Source: Clostridia bacterium
GTDB taxonomy: Bacteria; Bacillota; Clostridia; Christensenellales; CAG-138
NCBI GenBank assembly: GCA_017394835.1
Contig: JAFPXD010000021.1
Coordinates: forward strand, 1 to 34,789
DNA: 34,789 bases
Reading direction: 5' to 3'
Position 1 is the first letter of the stretch. Each line of letters opens with the position of its first letter. Made by a program: the position numbers and the translations under genes. Shown here piece after piece: positions 7,190-15,500 of the stretch. Under the pieces are notes generated by a model. It ran no database searches and had not been told where the DNA came from. It worked only from the letters and a program-made list of their open reading frames with translations.

Positions 7190-8866
7190 ATGGAAGAAAA
7201 CAAGAAACGGCCTTTGTTCCGTCCCAAGCTCTTCACGGCGCTCAAAAGCTATTCGGGCAGCAAGCTTATAAACGATATAGTCGCGGGCGTGATAGTCGCG
7301 ATAATCGCTCTGCCGCTCTCAATAGCGCTCGCTATTGCCTCCGGCGTATCGCCCGAGCAGGGTCTATACACCGCGATAGCCGCGGGGTTCGTGATCGCGC
7401 TCTTCGGCGGCAGCAGCGTCAACATTTCGGGCCCCACCGCCGCGTTTGCGACCATAGTCGCGGGCATAGTTGCGACGCACGGGCTTTCGGGCCTCATAAT
7501 CGCAACGCTTATGGCGGGCGTGATACTCATACTCATGGGAGTGCTGCGCTTCGGCTCGCTCATTAAATACATACCCATGACCATCACCGTGGGCTTTACC
7601 GCGGGCATCGCCGTCACGATCGCGATAGGTCAGCTCAAGGATCTTCTGGGCCTCACCTACCCCGCGGGGACGGTCGCGATAGAGACGGTCGATAAGGTGA
7701 AAGCGCTGATAAAGTCCATTTCCACGGTGAACCCACACGCGGTAATAGTGGGGCTCATCGGCCTTGCGATACTCATACTCTGGCCCATGCTCGGAAAGCT
7801 GCCCGGAAAGCTCGGCAGGATACTCTCGAAGATACCCGCCTCCATAATCGCGGTTATAGTCGGCGTGCTGCTCGTCAGGTTCACGGGGCTCAAGGTCAAT
7901 ACGATAGGCACCCTCTATCCCGATCTGCCCTCCGGCTTCCCCGCGCCCGCCTTCCCCAAATTCAGCTTTGACACGATGCGCGCCGTGGCGCCCTCGGCTT
8001 TCACCATCGCGATACTCGCCGCCATCGAATCGCTGCTTTCCTGCGTCGTTTCGGACGGCATGATAGGCGACAGGCATAATTCCAACACGGAGCTCATCGC
8101 GCTCGGCATAGGCAACATCGCCTCCGGCATATTCGGCGGCATCCCCGCCACCGGCGCCATCGCAAGGACGGCGGCAAACGTCAAAAACGGCGGCCGCACC
8201 CCCGTCGCGGGGATGACTCACGCCGTCGTGCTGCTGCTGTTCCTGCTCGTGCTCATGCCGCTTGCCAAGCTCATCCCCATGCCCGTTATCGCCGCGATAC
8301 TGATAATGGTCGCATACAACATGAGCGAATGGAGGCAGTTCATAAGGATATTCCGCACCGCGCCCAAGAGCGACGACCTCGTGCTGATCGTAACGTTCGT
8401 GCTGACGGTGGTGTTCGACCTCGTCGTGGCGATAGGCGTGGGGCTCGTGCTTGCGGCCATCCTCTTTATGAAGCGGATGAGCGAGGTAAGCTACGTCCGC
8501 CGCTGGAAGGATACCCCCGACGCCAGCAAGCAGATCCCCAAGGGCACCCTCGTTTACGAATTCAACGGCCCCATGTTCTTTGCGGGGGCGGATAAGATAC
8601 TTGACGTCGCCACCGAAAAGGATACCCGCACCATGATACTGAGGATGGGCGGAGTGCTTTCGATAGACGCGACGGCGGCAAAGAACCTTGACTACATACT
8701 CGCCTCCTGCCGCGAAAGGGACGTGCGCCTCATCCTTTCGCACGTTCACGAGCAGCCCATGCGCGTGCTCAAAAAGGCGGGCTTCTGCGAAAGGCTCGGC
8801 GAAGAGAATATCGCAGAAAACATCGACGCAGCGATAGAGCTCGCGGTACACGAAAGCCGCACCTGA
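7190..8866 (+). CDS. SulP-family inorganic anion transporter with C-terminal STAS domain
   Basis: 558 residues from ATG 7190 behind an AGGGGGAT site. The N-terminal 420 residues form a multi-span transporter domain with SulP hallmarks: DIVAGVIVAIIALPLSIALAIASGVSPEQGLYTAIAAGF and SSVNISGPTAAFATIVAGIV near the start, and PATGAIARTAANVKNGGRTPVAG in the centre. Residues about 435-558 form a STAS domain (YEFNGPMFFAGADKILDV ... GVLSIDATAAKNLDYIL), the cytoplasmic regulatory domain related to anti-sigma-factor antagonists. Members move sulfate, bicarbonate, or dicarboxylates, often with H+ or Na+; the substrate here is open. The gene stands alone with its own promoter and a hairpin terminator about 90 nt downstream. 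Confidence 0.95.
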   Translation: MEENKKRPLFRPKLFTALKSYSGSKLINDIVAGVIVAIIALPLSIALAIASGVSPEQGLYTAIAAGFVIALFGGSSVNISGPTAAFATIVAGIVATHGLSGLIIATLMAGVILILMGVLRFGSLIKYIPMTITVGFTAGIAVTIAIGQLKDLLGLTYPAGTVAIETVDKVKALIKSISTVNPHAVIVGLIGLAILILWPMLGKLPGKLGRILSKIPASIIAVIVGVLLVRFTGLKVNTIGTLYPDLPSGFPAPAFPKFSFDTMRAVAPSAFTIAILAAIESLLSCVVSDGMIGDRHNSNTELIALGIGNIASGIFGGIPATGAIARTAANVKNGGRTPVAGMTHAVVLLLFLLVLMPLAKLIPMPVIAAILIMVAYNMSEWRQFIRIFRTAPKSDDLVLIVTFVLTVVFDLVVAIGVGLVLAAILFMKRMSEVSYVRRWKDTPDASKQIPKGTLVYEFNGPMFFAGADKILDVATEKDTRTMILRMGGVLSIDATAAKNLDYILASCRERDVRLILSHVHEQPMRVLKKAGFCERLGEENIAENIDAAIELAVHESRT

Positions 8867-8897
8867 GCCGAATATGTTAATGGAAAGGGAAGGGTTT

Positions 8898-8948
8898 ATG
8901 TCTAATGGTCATAAGGCAGTATTTGTAAGCCATACCCAAACAATCTGA
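8898..8948 (+). CDS. Possible 16-residue peptide ORF
   Basis: ATG 8898 lies 3 nt after a purine-rich GGGAAGGG run and opens a 16-codon ORF, MSNGHKAVFVSHTQTI, ending in TGA just before a strong hairpin (8958-9003). The opposite arm of the inverted repeat encodes the similar start M-L-D-S-HKAVF. It could be a real micropeptide or leader ORF, or a leftover of a duplicated gene start. Nothing else supports expression. Confidence 0.25.
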   Translation: MSNGHKAVFVSHTQTI

Positions 8949-8957
8949 TTGCAAAGC

Positions 8958-9003
8958 AAAAAGCTCTTTGCATTGGTTTTTAGCCATTGCAAGAGCTTTT
9001 TTG
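8958..9003. terminator. Hairpin terminator after the SulP gene, inside the inverted-repeat element
   Basis: AAAAAGCTCTT (8958-8968) pairs with AAGAGCTTTTTT (8991-9002), extended inward by TGCA and CCA/TGG pairs with small bulges. T runs occur on both strands. Confidence 0.75.
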
Positions 9004-9174
9004 TTGTATTCTCGGGGATATGTCTCGCAGGAGCGATCCTAATTTGTTGCGTGATCGCAGTTCCGCGCCTCTCGCGGCGCGGTCGCGCTGACCCGCGCGG
9101 CTCCCGTTGGTCGCTGCATAGCTCGATTCATTATGGGCAATTACCGCAAAAACAGCCTTATGACTATCAAGCAT
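8980..9174 (-). CDS. Doubtful 64-residue basic protein
   Basis: The ORF starts at ATG 9174 behind an AAAGGGAAGGGG run and ends in the terminator hairpin. The product begins MLDSHKAVFAVIAHNESSYA and becomes Arg-rich (SRAGQRDRAARGAELRSRNK). I recognise no family. It lies 33 nt downstream of the interrupted membrane-protein gene on the same strand and could be its operon partner. The low-complexity Arg-rich part and the stop inside a terminator argue against a conserved protein. Confidence 0.3.
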   Translation of the reverse strand: MLDSHKAVFAVIAHNESSYAATNGSRAGQRDRAARGAELRSRNKLGSLLRDISPRIQQKSSCNG

Positions 9175-9207
9175 ACCCCTTCCCTTTCGTTGTTTTATCC
9201 TATTGTT

Positions 9208-9444
9208 CTATTGTTTTTTGGAGCCGTCTCTGTCGGGAAGCATTGCCACCATGATCCATCCTGCGACGCCGAAAAAGAAACAGTACCAAAACCATCTTTT
9301 TTCCGGATGACCTTTTATCGCCACTATCCTGTCCATTTCATTCGCGATGATAGCCGAACAAACTATCACGATCATCAAAATGCCGAAGAACAGTCATTTG
9401 GCACTTTCCAGAAGCTTTATGATGTTTTCAAAGTCGATCCCCAT
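9208..9444 (-). pseudogene. Small membrane protein gene interrupted by an in-frame TGA
   Basis: From ATG 9444 the frame reads MGIDFENIIKLLESAK, meets TGA at 9396-9394 (codon 17), and continues without another stop for 61 codons to TAG 9210-9208. The second part begins LFFGILMIVIVCSAIIANEM, then HPEKRWFWYCFFFGVAGWIM and VAMLPDRDG: two membrane segments separated by a short charged loop, a layout seen in many small clostridial membrane proteins that end in ACLPD-like motifs. A single TGG-to-TGA change would restore Trp17. A promoter is visible 46 nt upstream, so the gene was functional recently, or is translated by read-through or from a start after the TGA. Many intact genes here end in TGA, so TGA is not a sense codon. 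Confidence 0.6.
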
Positions 9445-9489
9445 TATGTTACCTACTTATTAGCTGCGATCGTTTCAGCAGTTTACTGT

Positions 9490-9518
9490 ATTAAAATGTC
9501 GCACCTCTGCGGCGTCAA
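9490..9518 (-). promoter_or_regulatory. Promoter of the interrupted small membrane protein gene
   Basis: Minus strand TTGACG (9518-9513), 17 bp, TTTAAT (9495-9490). A weak ribosome site (GTAGGT) precedes ATG 9444. Confidence 0.55.
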
Positions 9519-9572
9519 AATTGTATGTCTGCTGAACAATTATTTTTTTAATCAACCAAAGTCATTCACATA

Positions 9573-9602
9573 TTGACAAAAAACCCTTTAACAACGTATA
9601 AT
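9573..9602 (+). promoter_or_regulatory. Consensus promoter of the DUF4234-like gene
   Basis: Perfect TTGACA (9573-9578) and perfect TATAAT (9597-9602) with an 18-bp spacer. Confidence 0.85.
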
Positions 9603-9642
9603 AAATACAATCCGCTCGTGTGAGCAATAAATGGAGGGAAAA

Positions 9643-10056
9643 ATGGAAACTAACAACTACAAGCTCAAGCCGTTCCCCGGCCTTCTGAAGCTGATCCTGC
9701 TGTCGATCGTCACGCTCGGCATCTACGCCATCGTTATTTACAGCCGCGCGTCGGAAAGCATCAACACAGTCGCTTCTCCTCATGACGGTAAGAAAACGAT
9801 GCACTACTGTCTGCTTGTTTTCCTGATCGCACCTATCACTCTCTGCATAGGCGCACTGGTATGGCAGCACAGGATCTCCAACCGTATAGGCAGCGAGCTC
9901 ACCAGGAGAGGTCTCGGCTACGAATTCAGCGCCAAGACGTTCTGGCTCTGGGGCGTCCTCGGCGCTTTCATAATTGTCGGACCGTTCATCTACACCCATA
10001 GGTTCCTTAAGTCCATGAATCTGCTCGTTGACGATTACAACGCAAAGGGCAACTGA
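9643..10056 (+). CDS. DUF4234-like membrane protein
   Basis: 137 residues. The start is ATG 9643, 6 nt after GGAGGG; an ATG at 9631 is part of the ribosome site and is rejected. The segment LLKLILLSIVTLGIYAIVIY is the characteristic first membrane helix of DUF4234 proteins, followed by a loop and further hydrophobic helices (MHYCLLVFLIAPITLCIGALVW; TFWLWGVLGAFIIVGPFIYTHRFLKSMN). These are small integral membrane proteins of unknown role. The gene is monocistronic, with a perfect promoter and a strong GTAA-loop terminator. Confidence 0.85.
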   Translation: METNNYKLKPFPGLLKLILLSIVTLGIYAIVIYSRASESINTVASPHDGKKTMHYCLLVFLIAPITLCIGALVWQHRISNRIGSELTRRGLGYEFSAKTFWLWGVLGAFIIVGPFIYTHRFLKSMNLLVDDYNAKGN

Positions 10057-10072
10057 TAGGGTATCCTTGAAG

Positions 10073-10099
10073 GGAGGCGTAAGCCTCCTTTTTCTTTTT
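10073..10099 (+). terminator. Terminator after the DUF4234-like gene
   Basis: GGAGGC (10073-10078), GTAA loop, GCCTCC (10083-10088), then TTTTTCTTTTT. Confidence 0.9.
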
Positions 10100-10217
10100 G
10101 CACGAGCGCGGCATACTGAACAAAGTCCATCCTTTTGTCTGCATCCATCCCTTTCCCACCGCTCCCGGCACCGCTCCCGGCTCCTTCAAAAAAACCTGTA
10201 CTTTTTCACAGCTTTGC

Positions 10218-10225
10218 TGTATAAT
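10218..10225 (+). promoter_or_regulatory. Probable promoter of the ttcA-like / protease operon
   Basis: TATAAT at 10220-10225 preceded directly by TG; no good -35 at the expected distance. Its start would give a leader of about 30 nt to ATG 10264. Confidence 0.45.
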
Positions 10226-10263
10226 GCTATTTGGTACGATTTATTTTTCCGGGAAGGTCTTTT

Positions 10264-11046
10264 ATGAAACGGGTATTGGGCTGCATCCGCAGGGCGGATG
10301 AGCGTTACGGCATGATACACGACGGGGACAGGATATGCGTCGGCGTGAGCGGCGGGAAGGACAGCCTCCTGCTCCTTTACGGGCTTTCGCTTTACCGCAT
10401 GTTCTCCAAGAAAAAATATGAGGTAATGGGCGTCATGCTCGATCTCGGGCTCGTGGAGCAGGATCATACCGCTCTCCTCGAATGGGCCGACAGGATGCAC
10501 GTGCGGCTCGATATAATCAATACCGACATAGGCGACGTGGTCTTCAATATCCGTAAGGAGAAAAACCCCTGCGCGCTCTGCGCCAAGTTCAGGCGCGGCG
10601 CTCTGAACGACGCCGCGAAGGAGCGCGGCTGCAACCTCATCGCCCTGGGGCATAACCGCGAGGACGTTCTTGAGACCTTCCTCCTCTCCCTCTTCTATGA
10701 ATCGAGGCTCAACACCTTCGCTCCCATCACCTTTATGGACAGGGCGGAGGTAACCGTCATACGCCCCCTCGTGTTCTTCCCCGAAAAGGAGGCGATCTCG
10801 GCGGCGCGGCGGCTGGAGCTTCCCGTACAGAAGGCGAACTGCCCCGTTGCGGGCTACACCAAGCGCGAGGATATGAAGAACCTTATAAAGCAGTTCCGAG
10901 CCATAGTGCCCGATCCCGAGATGCGGCTCATGAAGGCCATTGCGGATACGCATAAATACGGCATGTGGGACAGGATGAAGCTCCCTCCCGACGGGCGCAT
11001 TGGCGACCCTGCGGCGGAGCGTGAAATACAGGATACAGAGGAATGA
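10264..11046 (+). CDS. TtcA/TtuA-type tRNA thiolation enzyme (PP-loop ATPase)
   Basis: 260 residues from ATG 10264 behind a modest GGAAGG site; upstream in-frame codons add no conserved residues. The PP-loop SGGKDS (29-34) binds ATP and adenylates the target base. Cys103 and Cys106 (NPCALCAKFRRGAL) plus Cys193 (KANCPVAGY) correspond to the three cysteines that hold the 4Fe-4S cluster in TtcA-family enzymes, and ALGHNREDVLETFLLSL is the conserved helix after the third strand. The protein should insert sulfur into a tRNA base (2-thiocytidine-32 in TtcA itself); the exact base cannot be fixed because TtcA and TtuA share this layout. The stop codon is 3 nt before the next start, so it is co-transcribed with the CtpA-type protease gene. 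Confidence 0.85.
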   Translation: MKRVLGCIRRADERYGMIHDGDRICVGVSGGKDSLLLLYGLSLYRMFSKKKYEVMGVMLDLGLVEQDHTALLEWADRMHVRLDIINTDIGDVVFNIRKEKNPCALCAKFRRGALNDAAKERGCNLIALGHNREDVLETFLLSLFYESRLNTFAPITFMDRAEVTVIRPLVFFPEKEAISAARRLELPVQKANCPVAGYTKREDMKNLIKQFRAIVPDPEMRLMKAIADTHKYGMWDRMKLPPDGRIGDPAAEREIQDTEE

Positions 11047-11049
11047 AAA

Positions 11050-12411
11050 ATGGACGAAAACAATAACGGCAAAGAACTTTTCGATACTGTGACCTTGAGC
11101 GCGGAGGAGGTCCGCCGCATGGCGGAGACCGCGGGCGACGATAAGGAGCTCATAATATTCGGCGAGGGCGACGGCGCGCTTTCAAAGGGCGGCGTCACCT
11201 ATCAGAAGCCCCGCTCCTGGCCCGTGATACTCGCGGCGCTTTTGGGCGCGCTGCTCGGCGTGCTCATCACCGTGGCGGCCATCGGGATCGCTTTCGGCGG
11301 GTTCTCCAACATAACCAAGGTCAAGGATATGGGCAAGTATGACAGCTCCGTGATCTCGGAGCTCCTTCAGCGCATAGACGCCTACCATTTCGGCGAAACG
11401 CCCTCCTCCGAGGAGCTTCTCGAGGAGGCCTCCCATGCGCTCGTTGACGCAATGAAGGATCCTTACGCCTCATACTTCACCAAGAAGGAATATGAAGCCT
11501 ACACCTCCAGCTTCAACGGCAATTACTACGGCGTAGGCATAATAGTGCAGAACCCCGACGGCACGAGCGCGCTCGTAAAGCGCGTTTACGAAGGCTCGTT
11601 TGCCGAGACCGCGGGCATCCGCAAAAACGACCTCATTATCGCCGTGGACGGCAAGGACGTTAAGTCCGTTACGGGGAACGAGCTCGTTGAGCTCATCACG
11701 GGCGAAGAGGGCACGACCGTCGATATTACCGTCCTTCGGGAAGGCGCGGAGCAGACCTTCACCGTAACGAGGGGCGAGATCTACGTAAAGCGCGTCGATC
11801 ATTTCGTGCTCGAAAACGGGGTGGGCTACCTCTACCTCACCTCCTTCTCCGGCAATGCGAAGGATGAATTCAAGGCGGCTCTTGAAGATTTCAAGGCGCA
11901 GGGCGTCAAAAAGCTCGTGGTCGATCTGCGCGACGATCCCGGCGGCTCGCTGTGGACGGTCATAGACATCTGCGATATGCTCCTGCCCGAGTGCGTTATC
12001 TGCTCCATGCAGGGCAATACCACCAAAAAGACGGAATACTACCGCTCCGATAAGGATATGTACGATTTCGAGCTTGCGGTGCTCGTCAACGAATATTCCG
12101 CCTCCGCAAGCGAGATATTCGCGGGCGCCATTCAGGATAACGGGCGCGGCAAGATAGTCGGCACCCGCACCTACGGCAAGGGCGTCGTGCAATCGACCTT
12201 CACTCTGGAAGGCGATAACGGCTACTTAAAGCTCACGACCGACGCCTACTTCACCCCCAACGGCACGAACCTCGGCGGAACGGGCATCACCCCGGATATA
12301 GAGGCCGAGCTTCCCGAGGAGCTCCGCCAGTATGAGATCTACGAGCTCTATACGGAGCATTTGAATGAGGACGCCCAGCTTGCCGCCGCGCTCGAGGCGC
12401 TGGGAGAATAA
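11050..12411 (+). CDS. C-terminal processing protease (CtpA, peptidase S41), membrane anchored
   Basis: 453 residues. After a cytoplasmic N-terminus of about 55 residues, one membrane segment (57-85) exports the rest. A PDZ domain (about 155-240; GIIVQNPDGTSALVKRVYEGSFAETAGI) precedes the S41 catalytic domain. The VNEYSASASEIFAGA and TYGKGVVQ motifs place the Ser/Lys pair at Ser352 and Lys377, with the same 25-residue spacing as in E. coli Tsp and B. subtilis CtpB. VVDLRDDPGG matches the family's LRxNPGG strand with an Asp in place of Asn. It should trim C-termini of extracytoplasmic proteins. It starts 3 nt after the ttcA-like stop, with its ribosome site (GAGGA) inside that gene. Confidence 0.95.
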   Translation: MDENNNGKELFDTVTLSAEEVRRMAETAGDDKELIIFGEGDGALSKGGVTYQKPRSWPVILAALLGALLGVLITVAAIGIAFGGFSNITKVKDMGKYDSSVISELLQRIDAYHFGETPSSEELLEEASHALVDAMKDPYASYFTKKEYEAYTSSFNGNYYGVGIIVQNPDGTSALVKRVYEGSFAETAGIRKNDLIIAVDGKDVKSVTGNELVELITGEEGTTVDITVLREGAEQTFTVTRGEIYVKRVDHFVLENGVGYLYLTSFSGNAKDEFKAALEDFKAQGVKKLVVDLRDDPGGSLWTVIDICDMLLPECVICSMQGNTTKKTEYYRSDKDMYDFELAVLVNEYSASASEIFAGAIQDNGRGKIVGTRTYGKGVVQSTFTLEGDNGYLKLTTDAYFTPNGTNLGGTGITPDIEAELPEELRQYEIYELYTEHLNEDAQLAAALEALGE

Positions 12412-12454
12412 TCGAAGACCCCCGTATTTACGGGTAAAATTTCAGCTTTGCGAT

Positions 12455-12486
12455 CCCGTACCGCCCCCCTTGACGCGCGGTACGGG
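12455..12486 (+). other. Perfect 10-bp hairpin in front of mfd
   Basis: CCCGTACCGC (12455-12464) pairs perfectly with GCGGTACGGG (12477-12486) across a 12-nt loop. No T run follows, so it is not a standard intrinsic terminator. A smaller CCCG/CGGG hairpin (12421-12434) sharing the CCCGTA/TACGGG sequence precedes it, so alternative pairings are possible. Confidence 0.6.
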
Positions 12487-12521
12487 CATTGCCGCGTACA
12501 AAAAACACAAGCGGGGTAACA

Positions 12522-15500
12522 ATGAGTATTTCAACCGTTACGGAGCTGCTTCACGGCAGTTCGGAATTCATAAGGCTCGAAAAGGCGCTTTCTCACGGGG
12601 AGGGCCCCGTTTCGGTGTTCGGGCTCGGCGAAGCGCACCGCATCCATGCGGCGGCGGCGCTGTTTTCAAGCGGGTCCAAGTCGCTGCTTTACGTCGCGCC
12701 CACCGCGCTTGCCGCTTCGAAGGCGTACGAGGAGCTGCTGCATTACGTTCCCTCCGCGCAGCTCTTCCCCGCAAGAGAGCTCCCTCTTGCCGTAAGGAGC
12801 TTCACCGAAAGCCCCGCGATAAGGGCGCAGAGGCTTGCCTGTATGCTGAGGCTCATTTCCGGCGCGCCGACCATAACCGTCGTCTCCGTTGAGGCGCTCA
12901 TGCAGCGCACCGCCCCTCCGGAGCTCATCGCCGCCTCCATCCATACCGTGAGGGCGGGCGTCGTGATAGAGCCCGAGGCGCTTTTGAAGAAGTTTATCGA
13001 AGCGGGCTACGTCCGCGAGGACATCTGCGAAGGCCCGGGGCAGGTGACGCTTCGCGGCGGCTATATCGACATATACCCGATCACTTTCAAAAACCCGATA
13101 AGGATAGAGTTTTTCGATAACGAGATCGACACCGTGCGCGAATTCGATCCCATCACCCAGCGCACCACGGAAAACCTCGCCTCCGCCGGCATCCCGCCGG
13201 CTTCGGAGCTGCCGCTCGACAGGAGCCTTCGCCGCCTTGGCATGGAAGCGCTGCGCGGCCGCCCCTCCTTTTCCGAAGAATACGAAACGCTTGCCGCGGG
13301 CGGGACTCCCGAAAACGCGCTTATGCTGCTGCCCCTTTTCATAAGGGAGGAGCACAGCCTTATGGAATACCTGCCGAAGGATACCGAAGTATTGATCGAC
13401 GAGCCCTCACGCGTGGAAGAAAGCGGCAAGCTTGCCTATTCGACCTTCCTCGAAGGGCTCTCCTCCGTCGTGAAGGAGGGAGCCGCGCACGAGCTGCAGG
13501 CGGGGCTTATGCATTCCGCAATGGAGACCATAGAGGCCCTCGGCACGCCCAATTCGGCGCTCGTTTTCTCGCTCACAAGGAGCTACGGCCTCATCCGCAC
13601 GAAGGGGCTCTTCCGCTTTGAAACGCGCCCCGCGCCGCGCTATATGGGCAGGGGCGAGCTTTTGCGCGACGATATACTGAGCTGGCGGCAGAAGGGGTAT
13701 TCCGTGCTGCTTTACGCGGGCAAGCACATGGAAAGGCTCAAGGATTCGCTTGAGGATATGGGCGTTTCCCTGCCCGCGGTGCAGGGTCTGGAGCGCGCGC
13801 CGCTCCCCCGCGAGGCGCTTATAATAGGCGAAACGCTCCCGAAGGGCTTTGAATACACCGAGCTTAAGCTTGCCGTCGTAACGGAATACGAGATATACGG
13901 CACCGAACAGCGCGTTGAGCGCACCCCCGGCAAAAAGCGGAAGGCAATGGCCTTTTCGGAGCTCGAGGTGGGCGATCTCGTCGTTCACGAGGCTTACGGC
14001 ATAGGCCGCTTCACGGGGGTGAAGACGCTCACCGTCGATAAGAAGACGCGCGATTACATTGAGCTCAACTACCTTGCGGGCGACAAGCTCTATATCCCCA
14101 CGGATCAGCTCGACAGGGTCCAGAAATACATCGGCGGCGATGAATCGAAGGCAAAGCTTTCAAGGCTGGGCTCCGGCGAATGGCAGAAGACCGTTCAGCG
14201 CACGCGTGAAAGCGTCAAAAAGCTGGCTTTCGACCTTGTTGCGCTCTATGGCGAAAGGAACCGCCGCAAGGGTTATGCGTTCGCCCCCGATACCCCCTGG
14301 CAGGCAAAGCTCGAGGGGAGCTTCCCCCACACGGAGACCGCCGATCAGTTAACGAGCATAGCGGAAATAAAGGCGGATATGGAGTCCGAAAGGATAATGG
14401 ATAGGCTGCTCTGCGGGGACGTGGGCTACGGCAAGACGGAGGTCGCTCTGCGCGCCGCATTCAAATGCGCCATGGAGGGCAAGCAGTGCGCGGTGCTGGT
14501 CCCCACCACCATTCTGGCCCAGCAGCATTTCAACACCTTCTCCGCGCGGTTTGCGGGCTTCCCCATAAGGGTGGAGCTGCTTTCGCGCTTCCGCACGGCA
14601 AAGGAGCAGGAGCAGGTCCGCGAGGGGCTTAAAAAGGGCGACGTTGACGTTGTGATAGGCACCCACAGCCTGCTTGCCAAGTCCGTCCGCTTCCGCGATC
14701 TGGGGCTGCTCATAATCGACGAGGAGCAGCGCTTCGGCGTGAACCACAAGGAGCAGATAAAGGAGATGAAGAAGTCAGTCGACGTGCTGACCCTTTCCGC
14801 AACTCCCATCCCCCGCACGCTCCACATGAGCCTTTCCGGCATCCGCGACATGAGCGTTATCGAGACCCCTCCCGAGGCGCGCTATCCCGTGCAGACTTTC
14901 GTCACCGAATACAGCGAGCCGCTCATCCGCGAGGCGATCCTGAAGGAGATCGGCCGCGGCGGGCAGGTGTATTTCCTTTACAATTCCGTAAAGACGATGG
15001 AGCTCTTTGCCGAAAAGCTCACCGAGCTCGTACCCGAGGCGCGGCTTGCCTTCGCGCACGGGCAAATGTCCGAACGCAGGCTCGAAAACACCATGATGGA
15101 TTTCCTGCAGGGGAAATACGACGTGCTCCTCTGCTCCACCATAATAGAAAACGGGCTCGATATTTCAAACGTCAACACAATAATCATTTACGACGCGGAT
15201 ACGCTCGGCCTTGCGCAGCTCTATCAGCTCCGCGGCAGAGTCGGGCGCGGCGCGAGGCTCGGCTACGCCTATCTGACCTACCGCAAAAACAAGGTCTTGA
15301 ACGAGGTCGCCGACAAGCGCCTTTCCGCCATAAAGGAATTCACCCAGTTCGGGGCGGGCTTTAAGATCGCAATGCGCGATCTTGAGATCCGCGGCGCGGG
15401 CGATATTCTGGGCGCGGAGCAGTCGGGGCACATGGCGGAGGTCGGTTACGAGCTTTACTGCAAGCTCATAGATTCCGCCGTGCACGAAGCGAAGGGCGAG

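Larger units (their letters stand above)
8883..9188. repeat. 306-bp element bounded by an imperfect inverted repeat of about 43 bp
   Basis: The left arm (8883-8925) and the reverse complement of the right arm (9147-9188) agree at about 35 of 43 positions. Both read GAAAGGGAAGGG, then an ATG, then GTCATAAGGC inward. Each arm therefore offers a ribosome site and a start codon pointing into the element. No clear target-site duplication is visible. It may be a duplicated gene start in inverted orientation or a non-autonomous mobile remnant. Confidence 0.6.

Noticed and set aside
7364..8851. 495-codon minus-strand ORF
   Set aside because: Antisense to the SulP gene; low-complexity His/Arg/Glu-rich product, no ribosome site, no family resemblance.
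9208..9444. TGA read as tryptophan or selenocysteine
   Set aside because: TGA ends several intact genes in the window (for example mfd, the ttcA-like gene and the CyuA-family gene), and no SECIS-like hairpin is evident after codon 17.
9133..9576. 147-codon + strand ORF
   Set aside because: Antisense to the interrupted membrane-protein gene, no ribosome site, no recognisable protein pattern.
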